DNA of 64,000 nucleotides, taken from the NCBI GenBank assembly GCA_029204225.1, contig CM055097.1:5063125-5127124 (forward strand), given 5' to 3'. The notes below the pieces were generated by a model that saw only the letters and a list, made by a program, of their open reading frames with translations, ran no database searches and was not told the origin of the DNA. The stretch comes from Diphasiastrum complanatum. Its lineage: Eukaryota > Streptophyta > Lycopodiopsida > Lycopodiales > Lycopodiaceae. The position numbers and the translations under genes were made by a program. Positions 45,385 through 55,464 of this stretch are shown here, piece after piece. How positions within the stretch are numbered: the first letter of the stretch is position 1; each line of letters begins with the position of its first letter.

Positions 45385-45660
45385 GAGGGAGAGAGTTAAA
45401 ATAGCAATGATCGACTTATACAGTGCTTTCTAATTGCGACGGCACCACGTGTGCTCAGTCCTAGAATTATCGGGCCGTCTTTCTTTTACGAGCCCTTTGA
45501 GTGCTCTTAAGTAATTTTATCTTTGTACTTGTTCATTAGTGTGAATATACAGTTTGTGGGAGAGCAATTTTGTTGTCTTGTCTTATTGCACTTGACGTTG
45601 TGCTGTGGTGATTGATTCAGTCGGGGTTTTAAACTGTATTTCAACTATAGATTATTAATC
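45385..45660 (+). mobile_element. Polypurine tract and probable 3' LTR of the plus-strand Copia
   Basis: ATTGAGGGAGAG (45385-45396) is a Copia polypurine tract, followed by AGTTAAAATAGCAATGATC, where the LTR TG seems mutated to AG. The start resembles the TGTTAGAAATCAATGAT family. The 3' end is uncertain. Confidence 0.5.
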
Positions 45661-46059
45661 GACTCACCAAATGAAAATCCGGATGTTGCAATGAACATGG
45701 ATCAATAGGATACAATGTTTTTTGATGACCATAAATCTACATGCTTTAGCTTTTCCTCCCTGTATCAGATCATATCAGAAGTTGACAATTTGGGTTGCTT
45801 TGAATTTCTTGTCCTAAGCAGAGCATATTCTGGTGATAGATCCACATGAAGATGATAAAGCTTTGTCATTAGTACAGTAGTATAGTAACAAATAGCACAA
45901 TAACAATAACAAAGCTGGAGATGGCGCTAATGACACTCTGGAAATAGAGATGGCGGAGATAGAGATGGCGTAGGCTTTGTTTTGCTGGTTAGTATAATGA
46001 AATTTGCTAACCATACTAGTAACAGTTATAGAAATACAGTATGTATAGTTACTTAAAAC

Positions 46060-46476
46060 ATGGTATACACAGTAACTGTGACTATGGTGATTCACATTAG
46101 ATTAAATGTGATACAAAAAATTGAAATTAAGGATCATATCAGAGAGCTTTTTGGCACCCAAGCTTTCAAAATAGCAATGGCAAGGAGACCCAGATCTACA
46201 GTCGAGTCTGTGATTCTTTACATTGAGAAAGATCAAGCTGATAACTGGAAGCCAACAAAATATACGAAGAATTCATGGGTGTTGCTGCATCCATCATCAA
46301 AGGGCAACTTCTGACAAAAGAAAAGAGCAAAAATGACATACAAATCTTATTGGAAAGCAAAAATTCTGGAGTTTAATACTACCCCGAGAGGTCAATCAAT
46401 ATCAAAAATTTTAGTACATCATGTATATATGCATTTAGAAATCAAAGTACATGATATCAATCCTCATGATCATTGA
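46060..46476 (+). pseudogene. Unknown transposon domain (copy 1), one TGA
   Basis: The frame runs from the ATG at 46060 to a TGA at 46474-46476 with one internal TGA at 46312-46314. Its second half (SWVLLHPSSKGNF, stop, QKKRAKMTYKSYWKAK, TTPRGQSISKILVHHVYMH, NPHDH) matches a minus-strand copy at 57566-57849, where the TGA position is TGC (Cys). The paired copies show the stop is a mutation and that this is a repeated coding domain. Family not recognised; probably part of the unclassified element group. Confidence 0.5.
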
Positions 46477-46838
46477 CAATGTAATTATAAGTATATCAAA
46501 ACATACGCACTCTACAACAATCATAGGTGATTTTCTTTATTGATGTTCTTCAGATTATGATTTGAATGCTTCAACATTGTTTTTTTCTTTCAAATTTATA
46601 TCCATCATGCATAAGTGAATGGGAGCCAGCACAATCACTTGCAGGAATATTGGACGTGATTCACTCTGATGTTGGAAAGCTGCAATACAGAGGAAGAAGT
46701 CCAAAGGAACTTGACTTTTGGCGTGCTCCGAACACTTTCTCCGCGATATTTCAAAATTGAATTCAATTATCAATATCGCATATAGTTCCTTGCCTTAAAA
46801 GTTTCTATTCAGTTCGAATCAGGACAAAATTGCATAGC

Positions 46839-46886
46839 TAATTACAATGTTGTCCTATGTCAAAGTTTTACTGCTTTGCTCAAATA
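46839..46886 (+). repeat. Dispersed short repeat, partner at 21264-21312
   Basis: Shares TTGTCCTATGTCAAAGTTTT and flanking bases with 21264-21312, same orientation. Confidence 0.7.
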
Positions 46887-46948
46887 GGATAGCCATGTAT
46901 GTGGCATATTGTGAACCGTACATGTGCATTAAAATCGAGGGCTAAGAT

Positions 46949-47018
46949 TATATAAACCAACTGGTAAAGAGGAAAGATATGTGTATGGCTTTCTATCTAG
47001 AAAATCTCTGGCTTTCTA

Positions 47019-47061
<43 letters not shown>
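46949..47061 (+). promoter_or_regulatory. Orphan promoter-like segment: TATATAAA plus (CT)n leader
   Basis: TATATAAA near 46949-46956 is followed about 70 bp later by a long CT tract (47019-47061), the layout of many plant 5' UTRs. No downstream coding region could be supported before the LINE-like element on the other strand. It may be the first exon of a gene cut by insertions. Confidence 0.35.
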
Positions 47062-47062
<1 letters not shown>

Positions 47063-47973
47063 TTTGACTTTCTAGTTTTTCTACAACATCCCATCTTCAT
47101 CTTTTGCTCTCTTGCCTTTTTCCTTTTGCAATCGAGCTTGGTTTTAGCTGCTTTCGCACACCGATCAGGAGGTGTAGCATTGGGTAATATAAATCCATTT
47201 CTGATATAATTTGTTGTGCAGCAGATTGTGATGCCCTTTTGTGTTTGCATTGATCTGAGAAGAGGTTAGACTTGGTCTCTGTATGGTTATGGTTATGTTG
47301 GCTGAAACGCTTTTTGGTTGCATTTGTTGGAGTTGAAATGCTTAGTTTCTATTACCTCATGTTAATATCTGCATACTCACAGCTTTTTTTGATCTCATCC
47401 AATTGTCCTTGGTTTTAAAAGTGTTTTGGTAGGCGGCATATCCTGTTCAATTTGCGTCAACAATACTATTTGGAGAGCTTGTTTTTGTATTGTTCTTTAG
47501 GAGGGTGTAAACTGAATCTTATAGCTCTAACTTAGATTGGGAATACAATGTGGGATGCCTTTGTCTGGAAAATCCCCACAGAAGCCCGAATTTTGAATGT
47601 AATTAGTTCGAGAGAGCTAGAGATGTCGTCTCGACACCCAGAGACTTTCTGCAGTAAACACGACAGCTTCAATGTCACACCAGAACATGTGATGTAACAA
47701 AGAGAAACACCCTAGTGCATTTATTCATAGGAAAAAGTAGTAGGTACATTGATGAAAAAGATATATACACCCCGAAGGGGAAGTTTAAACAAAAGTAAGC
47801 TCAAACAAGAGCGAAGCTTGCAGTAAAGTTAAGATTAAGCCAGATCCTGGCATTAAAAATAAAAGTGCATAAACTATGATGATGTCAATGGGAGTCTGCC
47901 AACTGACTGCAGTAGATTAGAAAAGTGAAGAGGTGGTGAGTCGGCTAATGAAGGGGGATGAGATGTAGCAGAC

Positions 47974-48430
47974 CTAGCCACCGTCGCCCGTTGCAGAATG
48001 GATAGGGCCTAAGCACGTTGCAGGGCAATGGAAATACGTTGTTTTCCACAAGAATAGAACCAGGAATACCTTGACGCTCGGTGCTGCCATGTCTGCCGCT
48101 TGTCCTGGTGTGAAGGCAGAGTGAGGCAATAGGTCACCACGCGTGGGATCAGCAGCAACAACATCTGCCAAAGTACGAAGCCCATCCCGAGAGAGGACAG
48201 TGTCAACATGCCTGCGGGAAGAGTGGGATGCGGAAGAAGGAAGGACATGAGATTGCTCTCTGAGGACATAGAATCCTCCATCTCTGGCTATAGCGGCCGC
48301 TGCATCTCTGACAACATCATGCGTAGCTGTGCGCTCACTCCCAGGAGGGCAGCGGAGGAGGTGGATAGCAAGAGCATCAATAGGGTGACCACGAAAACAC
48401 CTAGAGAGACCCAAGACTGAAGGATGAGTA
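47974..48430 (-). pseudogene. C-terminal zinc and putative PD-(D/E)XK nuclease part of the LINE-like element
   Basis: After a frameshift near 48430 the protein continues VLGLSRCFRGHPIDALAIHL LRC-type Cys/His sequence, then REQSHVLPSSASHSSRRHVD TVL and GLRTLADVVAADPTRGDL. The spacing HVD...ADVV resembles restriction-like endonuclease folds (Asp, then Asp-x-Val) found at the ends of some non-LTR elements; this is inference from pattern. The homologous frame ends at 47974. Confidence 0.5.
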
Positions 48431-50363
48431 GCTCCAAGCAAAGACGAAGAGCAGTGGTGAAGATGGCCGAAGACAACCGAAAGGAAGGAATAACAGGCCG
48501 AGCTGACAACCAAGCCCCTACACCACGACCGGCACAAGAAAGAAGTCGAGTTTGATGCAATGCCGAAGGAGTCTCAGAGAGCATGCTGAAAAGGGTTTGC
48601 TTGTGCACGCACTCCAAGATGGTCTCTTGCCGGTGATCTGAACTGAAAGTGAGGAGTTGCTCAAAAGGAGGAAGACAAGCTCGGGCAGAGAGGGGGAGGA
48701 GCTCTTGCACAACGATGAGGAGGTGTTGGAAAGGTAGAGAACTGGTATCCACATGAGCAATGCAATCTGCCAAGAGGAGGCGAAAGCCAGAGAGGAACTG
48801 AGAAGACAAAGCAGGGGCGACAAGAGCCCAGCTCCCAAGAAAAGCTATAAATGCAAAAGAAACCGTAGAGAGAAGACCCACACCTCTAGAAGAAATGGAT
48901 AGCCGAGCCTGGTTCCGAGCTGAAAGGGTCTCCACACTATCCAAAGAACTTGGGCCCAAAAGACGACCAAAAACATCCATAATAGAGCTGTCAAAGGAAG
49001 AGAGAAGATGCAAAAAGTCCTGAGTAGGGGGGAAAGTCCGCGACATATAAGAAGGACGCTGGATAAAGCAAGACGTCAAGATGCCAAACGCGACCTGAGT
49101 GTCGCCCAACCGGGGAAGTCGATATGAATGAGCAACATCCTCCTGGAGAGCCTCACCAAGAAAAGCATAGCTGAAGGAAGCAGACCCAAAAGGAACACCT
49201 AGAATGTGAATGCCATCCGAAGGAGCAAGAAAACCTTGAGGAGGAACAAAGTCCGGGGGAAGACCTGCAGGAGACCACACTGAATACTTGGAAGGTTGAA
49301 TAGACAAACCAAGAGAAGCCAACTGCTCAGAGAAATGATGAAATGCGAGGAGCACCGTAGGAGCAGGACCAACAATATGAGTGTCATCAACAACCGAAAG
49401 AAATAAGCAGGAGGGAAAGGCCTTTGCAGAAGCTCGAAGTGCACAAAAATGAGGTAGAGCAAAAAGAGGACCACCCAAAGGATCACCTTGACAAGTACCT
49501 GCTGCAGATTGGATAGTAGAAAGATCTCCAGAGTGCACATGGTGATTGTAAAAGAGAGGAGTCTCATAAGCATAGAACAACCGCACAAACGGAATAAGCT
49601 GAGCCAACTCACCACCATCCGCGTGCAGCTCCCGAAAGATCGCAGCTCTAGAAACAGAATTAAAAGCATTGAAAACATCCACTTGGAGAACAACCCAGTC
49701 AGGATGGAGGTTAAGGGTGGCACACAAACCATGAATGACAGCTTCATAGCCGCCAGGAGTAGAGATGCCAAACTGATGAGGGGAGAGAAAAGAGACGAAA
49801 ATATGTTGAAACTGAAAACAGATAGAGCGACTAACAAGACAGAAGAGGACTTCACCAATAGCAATGGAACGGACGCCACTCGAGGCTTTAGTCATGGCGA
49901 TTAAACGAGACGCAGACAGAAGACGTGCAACAGAAGAAGAAATGTGACCAGAGGTGATAAAAGAGCAGACCTGAAAGAGTTGAACAAAGCCACTAGCAGA
50001 GTCCTCAGGTGGAAAGCAATCACAAAGGTGTTCATAGACCAAACCGGAGGGACCACCAACAACAAGACGAGGACTACGATGGAAGGCATGAGAGAAAGAA
50101 TCACGATCAAGCACCAAGTCAACATCGGACACAAAGTCCTCCACAAACAAGGGAATAATGCCTTCAAAAGCAGTATGAAGAGCTTGGAGAGCAACAACAG
50201 TATCAACAGAAGAGGAAGTGGGTGTGAGAGGAGCTAAAGCTCGAGTTGCATGAGAATACTCACCAACTTGCCCAAGATGTAGGGTGCGACGAAGGCGACG
50301 GTGGAGAGGTGGGTCACCTTGAGGTTGAGAGTCCTTTGAGTTGCAAGTAGCAGTGCCTGACAA
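48288..50363 (-). pseudogene. LINE-like (non-LTR) reverse transcriptase, 691-residue open frame
   Basis: RT motifs in order: GPSGLVYEHLCDCFPPED, ASSGVRSIAIGE, DWVVLQVDVFNAFNSVSR (motif A, Asp), GTCQGDPLGGPLFAL (motif B) and FLSVVDDTHIVG (motif C; VVDD in place of the usual YADD). RT copies element RNA at the nicked target. The N-terminus continues in another frame to 50554 (ETHARLRRFLSRDWETL). The last 45 residues or so are out of frame because of the shift near 48430. GC content is higher than its surroundings. Intronless. No host role. Confidence 0.8.
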
Positions 50364-50554
50364 CGTGCAAAGTGTTCATCCTGAAGCGTTTCCCAGTCTC
50401 TCGAGAGAAAGCGACGAAGGCGAGCATGAGTTTCTCTATGACCAGCATCCCCACCCCTCAGAGGGAGGACTAGACACCAAAGGGGAAAAAGAAGAAAGAG
50501 ATTCCAAGCCGCAATGTCAAAGGGGTAGCCAAGCGATAACAACTGGAGTTTCAC

Positions 50555-51960
50555 AACGGAGAGCGAGGGGAATATGAAAGTAGAGCCTTGGACGAGGGAA
50601 GCTATTACGAGCTCATAACCAGTGCCGAACCCTAGGGAAAACAGATAGGTCAGATACCACAGTCCGGGTCGTGTCCAGCGTACATGACCAACAGGGCAAG
50701 ACAGTGTGAGTAGTGTGCCCCAGCACGGTCCATAGCCATGGCGGGCCTAACACAGTCTAGGGACCCTGTCAGCAGGATAGGGCCACAGTTGGGTCCCGAC
50801 GTGCAGTCGGCCACGTCAGTGCCACATGGCCGACACTTTGCAGTTGCATGCTACCAGTCCTCAAACTGGACTAGGAGGGGCTTACTCTATATCAGGGAGT
50901 AGGCAAAATTGGGTGGATCAGTTAGTGTTTGCCCTACTATGGTGTTAGGATCTATTACACTAGTATAAGAGCCATCTCCATCCTAGGGAGTTCAGGAGCA
51001 GCAGTAGAGTAAGCTATCAGAAGATAGGAAAGATCTCTGAGTTTCTCAACTGCTCCTTGGTAACCAGTTCGTCGAGTTCTTCAACGAACTGTTCATGTTC
51101 TTCCAATTCCATTGGTTCCTTCCCTTTTCTGTAAGCCACGGCTTCTGTTTCAAGTTCGTCGAAGCCTCTCTCCGGGGTTGATCAGGTCCCTGAGGAGTGG
51201 TCATCTTGGAAACTGAAAGAGAGCTACCTTAACTTCTGAAGTAAAAAAAATCTAAAAGACTAATTTACAACTGTACAAGGGAAAGGAAAGATGACTTAGT
51301 TGTTTCTGAGGATTGTACTTCCAAATAAATTACAAAGAGGAACCCTTTCAGCCCTTTTTCCCAAGATTTCAGACCTGCTATCCCGAAAAATGCCAGTTTG
51401 AAGCTTCAAAACGATGCCAAATTTCCCGGTTCTTGAGTTGAGTAGCTGACTAATCTGATTTCAGGTGTGGGGCTCCAACAAACTGAGTAAAAACCATAAT
51501 TTTACAACAAGAAATCCAAAATTTTTTGTATCTCTGCCCTCATTGACTGGACAGCCACCTGTCTGGCCCAATTTTCTAAAATTTAAGGCCCAATCTTTGC
51601 TTGAATCTCTGATCTGAACTCAGACAGTAGGTCGCTGGTCTGTGGCAATATGGTTTGATGTTCAAACTACTGAAAAATCCTCAAAAACAGTGATGAAAAA
51701 CCAATTTTTCACCTCCTTGTCCAACGCTGGCCCTGTTGGGAATTTTCAGATTAAACTCCACTCAGATTTACTGAAATCCCTTTTTGAAATCAGAGATAAA
51801 TCCCTGTATGTACAGCGATGGATCTACTGACTAAATCCTATTCTATTTCCGCTGGGAAATCCGTAGAGAACCCTCTGAAATCTGGAAAAAACAGTTGTCT
51901 ATCCAGCGAGTTACCTCTACAAAGAGTCTGATTCCTTTCTATTGTGATTTCTTAGTGAAA
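50555..51960. other. No gene seen; possible LINE 5' region and other repeat debris
   Basis: The part to about 50880 is GC-richer and may be the leader of the LINE-like element. The rest is AT-rich with many pyrimidine runs. No coding motif recognised. Confidence 0.4.
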
Positions 51961-51965
51961 ATTAG

Positions 51966-52941
51966 AAGCTTGAAGGCTGCTCCTACAACGATTCTCCTCC
52001 TCTAATCGAGCAAATTTAAAACATCCATGTCTATATTGTATGAAATCATCAAATGACATTTCAAGGAACACAAGAGTTTCAAGGGATATTGAAGATCCAA
52101 ACTGGAAACCAGTACTACCAATTCCTTTACAAAATGTGCATATTTGCACACTTCATGGAGAGGTGAGGATCATAGAGAAATTAATATATCTTCATATCTT
52201 GTTTGCATGGAATACTAAGCCAAAGTCAGCATCAAAACAAGCAATCGCTCTATTAGAGGAAGTGTTGTCAAAAGCAGGCCTTCATAAAGGCCATGTTAAA
52301 ATACAAAAACATGAAAAGCTTTTGAGAAAAATAGGAAATGTACCCAATAAACCTAGCATAGGAGGAGTCAAAGCTAGTCGATTTTTATCAAATCATTCTA
52401 AAGAGTTGTCTAAGATCCAATACTTGGTATGGAAAGATGTTATTTCTGCAACAGAAGACTTTGAAGATAAAGAAACAACAAGGGTAAAGAAGGTTGAAGT
52501 TTAAAAAAAGCTCGATAATATGGTTGAAGTGCTTAGAAAAGACACAATTTCATATGCAGATGCACTCCTATAGAAAACAACAATAGAGTTTGTAGATGCA
52601 GTTCGGGTGGCTTGGGGCTCAGATCACATCACCCACTACATGGTAAGATACATTTGAACAGTGTCTTACAATTTTATAATTTTAGTATAACTTGCTTGAT
52701 AGATTCTAACCAATGCATATTTTTCTAACCAATGCATAAATCTTTGATATTGCAGCACATACTAAGGCATCATGCATCATTTTTTGCAAAAAAGTATGGC
52801 AGTTTGAGTATATGGTCCTCACAAGGAATGAAGAAATCACATTGGTAGGCAAGAGCAACATTTCATCGAAATACACAACATGGCGGAACATCCTCAAAAA
52901 ATAGTTACATCATTCAGCTATTCCAATGGTTTTATAGATGA
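51966..52941 (+). pseudogene. Unknown spliced transposase-like ORF
   Basis: Exon 1 (about 51966-52642) reads LKHPCLYCMKSSNDISRN, then DPNWKPVLPIPLQNVHICTL, HGEVRIIEKLIYLHILFAW and PSIGGVKASRFLSNHSKEL. It has TAA at 52502-52504 and TAG at 52572-52574. A GT-AG intron (52643-52755) splits HITHYM from HILRHHASFFAKKYGSLSIW, followed by SSQGMKKSHW, a stop, and TFHRNTQHGG. The CxxC start and the conserved-looking tail suggest a mobile-element protein, but I cannot name the superfamily. It lies upstream of copy B and may belong to the same large element. Confidence 0.45.
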
Positions 52942-53100
52942 GCTCAAGTGCGATACACAACAAGATCAACTGAATATCAAAGATTCAAAAAAGCATCTAA
53001 ATTTATAAGCCAAATTTAGATTGATGCCATTCAATATAGATCAAATGCGTGTGATCAAAAATTCTCAAATTTTACATACATTAAATGGAAAAGAGTACAA

Positions 53101-54632
53101 TCATTTTTTTTCATTGTCTCTAAGGACAATTTTTGTTGTGTGGTCATGAAGGAACTTTTTCCTATCATAAGGATCCAAAAATCGAGTGGATTGCTTTTTG
53201 TTCAGATCTATATATCCTGATAGAATTGCCAGAGCAGATGATCTCATAGGAACATTTTCTGGCACGTAATTGAACACTTTAAGAGCAACATCTCTTTTGA
53301 CAAAAATGATTCTATATGTATTTTTTGGATATTTATGCCCTTGGGAAAAATAAGATAGGGCCTTGATGGCCATGATTAAGATTCTCGCATTCACAAAAAA
53401 CCTTTCATGAAGAATACAAATTTTGTTATTTACAAAATGTTTCAAATAATGAGCCAATGAGGCATCCTTCTGTCTCCCGCCTTCTCTCTCTCTCAATCCT
53501 CCATGCCTGCTAGCAAAGGCATCAACTTCAACGATTTCCTACAACACATAATCAAGTTTTGGTCAAACTAGCAGATCAATCATCAGTTACACGTTAAATA
53601 GTAAATTATTTTTGTGAGAAGGTGTACTTACCAAATCCTCCTCGTCAGCTTGGATCACACCAGCAGCTTCTAAATTGTGACCAGCAATAATGGTCAATTG
53701 CTGGTAAGCTGGAATAGTATATATGAGAGGTGGCAAATACTTTTTCTGAAAAGCCAAAAACTCCTCCTCACTCGGCATATTAGCTTCATATGCCATGCTC
53801 TCAGATAGCATCCTTTGAAAGGCATCTGTGCCACTTGCCCATTCTAGCTGGTCCTCATAGTCGATGCCATCTATGAGGTCGTCATCATCAAAGTCAATAA
53901 AATCATTAAATTCAGAAATTATCCTTGACATAAGAGATAATATCTCATCTTCTCTGAGATCCATTATGTCTCCGATGTCACTAATGGACAAGAATGCAAT
54001 ATCGTCCATATGGTACATAGGGAGGTCCATCAAAGTTCTGCTCTGGTCAATCTCGCTCACGGTAGATAAAGGAGAGATAGACAGAGAATGAGCCTTGGCA
54101 GGATCATATTGTTGTGCTTGCCTAGCCTCCTCTACATCTCCTAAAACCTCATCAGTAATGGAAACCTTTGAAGCCACACGGGTAGTAGGGGCAGGTAAAC
54201 CAATCATGGACGACCCAAAAGATTCTGTCTCGTCAGGGATAAGAGTAGATAAGAAAAACACGAAGCCCATACCCTCTTGAATGAAGCGACATACTCGATT
54301 GTGTTCCTCACAGGGTATGACACATTTAAATAGATCGATAAACTTATGATCATGCCTTTGCTTGGCACTAGGCTGAGCATGAGTCAAATCTATGAAATGC
54401 ACAAATCTCAGGCCGTCCATTAGAAGGGTACCATGTTGCAAGCACTCATAAAAATCCTTGTACAGTTTGGGAAAAGCTTCCATGTGCTCAATAACAAATC
54501 TCTCTATGTCAAACTGAAAATCAAATAAGACAAAAAATGGTCCTGTCTGTCGCTAACCCCAGCATCAACAAGAAAAGAACTAAGAGCTCTATCATAGATC
54601 GAACTAGTAGAAGAGGAGGCCATATCGATATG
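53101..54632 (-). CDS. Copy B, left gene: unknown acidic two-exon protein
   Basis: Exons 53632-54632 and 53101-53538 join at a phase-0 GT-AG intron (donor GTAAGT) in frame. The start MASSSTSS is matched by copy A. Near 54525 the frame shifts by one, or a 44-base micro-intron joins LVDAG to FDIERF. The product is about 470-490 residues: a helical N-terminus (EHMEAFPKLYKDFYECL), a very acidic middle (DFIDFDDDDLIDGIDYED), then IIAGHNLEAAGVIQADEEDL and a basic C-terminal half (TYRIIFVKRDVALKVFNYVP, DPYDRKKFLHDHTTK). No family recognised. It diverges from the histone-like gene. An acidic partner for a histone-like protein is an attractive but unproven idea. Confidence 0.6.
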
Positions 54633-54780
54633 AGGCGCCGATTAGCAAGGGGACATAAACGGTGTAATCCTGGGCGCGTGATGGCGATATACACTACTGT
54701 ACACGATTCTGCATATCGGAACTACACGCCAGGGGAGCAGTGCGACATTTAACCGTTTGTTGGGTGCGTGGTAGCGATAT
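54615..54780. repeat. ATATCG / CACGC motif array at the left-gene start of copy B
   Basis: Blocks ATATCGATATGAGGCGCC, GGGCGCGTGATGGCGATATA (inverse of TATATCGCCATCACGCG), CATATCGGAACTACACGCC and GGTGCGTGGTAGCGATATTG lie in both orientations. They match the style of copy A's spacer. Confidence 0.6.
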
Positions 54781-54853
54781 TGTATGTACTGATTTTGAAG
54801 CAGGTCGGTTTCTTGGACTCAATATGCGAAACTGAATTCCGAAAATGACACTC

Positions 54854-54861
54854 ATATATAT
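54854..54861 (-). promoter_or_regulatory. TATA box candidate for the copy B left gene
   Basis: TATATATA about 220 bp upstream of the ATG at 54632, on the side facing the left gene. Confidence 0.4.
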
Positions 54862-54954
54862 AGTCTAATTCAGAGCATTTGCACCGTACATGTATTTCGA
54901 AAACATGCGGTCAAAATTGCCACACATGTGGAAACGACAGCCACATAGTTTTTA

Positions 54955-55125
54955 TGACATGTGTACACTTCGGATCCTGACATGTGTCCTTGCAAGTGCA
55001 TGCCAATTGTACGATCGTCCGAGCCAGTCGTCCCGTGACACGTGTGTGGCCCAGATCGTGACACGTGTCCTCGCACATGCATGCCAATCGTATGATCGTA
55101 CGGATCGGTGATGTCTTGACACGTG
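54955..55125. repeat. Imperfect tandem duplication in the divergent spacer
   Basis: TGACATGTGTCCTTGCAAGT, TGCATGCCAAT, GTACGATCGT recurs about 80 bp later as GACACGTGTCCTCGCACATG, CATGCCAAT, GTATGATCGT. The duplicated unit carries the CACGTG boxes. Confidence 0.7.
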
Positions 55126-55189
55126 ACAGGCCGGTGTGATGACACGTGTGACCACACGTGCGGGGATTGGAGGTGTCACATCACACGTG
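55039..55189. promoter_or_regulatory. Cluster of six CACGTG (G-box/ABRE-type) sites
   Basis: CACGTG at 55039, 55062, 55120, 55143, 55155 and 55184, most inside GACACGTGT. bZIP and bHLH factors bind such sites, often in stress or abscisic-acid responses. The cluster lies upstream of the TATA box of the histone-like gene and may serve both divergent genes. Confidence 0.65.
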
Positions 55190-55214
55190 TGATATTGATG
55201 GGACGTTCTGCAGG

Positions 55215-55221
55215 TATAAAA
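55215..55221 (+). promoter_or_regulatory. TATA box for the copy B histone-like gene
   Basis: TATAAAA in context GGTATAAAAGG, 250 bp upstream of the ATG at 55465 and just downstream of the CACGTG cluster. Confidence 0.6.
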
Positions 55222-55464
55222 GGACATTTTGGACTCATATTTCCGTTTCGAATTTCTTTGTTCCCTAGCACTCCTCAGATTTCTTCGTTCACTTGTGCCC
55301 CTCGCTATCTGCATATCGCTACCACACGCCCAGAGAGTCAGTACAGCTTCCCCCTCCATGCGTCGTAGCGATACGCCACCTCTTGTATCGCCATCACGTG
55401 CCTCCCCTATCCGACATGCACTATTCTTTCTCATTGGCAGGTCATAACGATACCTTAGCTTGAA

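Noticed and set aside
47019..47061. A leucine/serine-repeat protein encoded by the CT tract
   Set aside because: The frame is only the translation of a dinucleotide microsatellite and ends soon after it.
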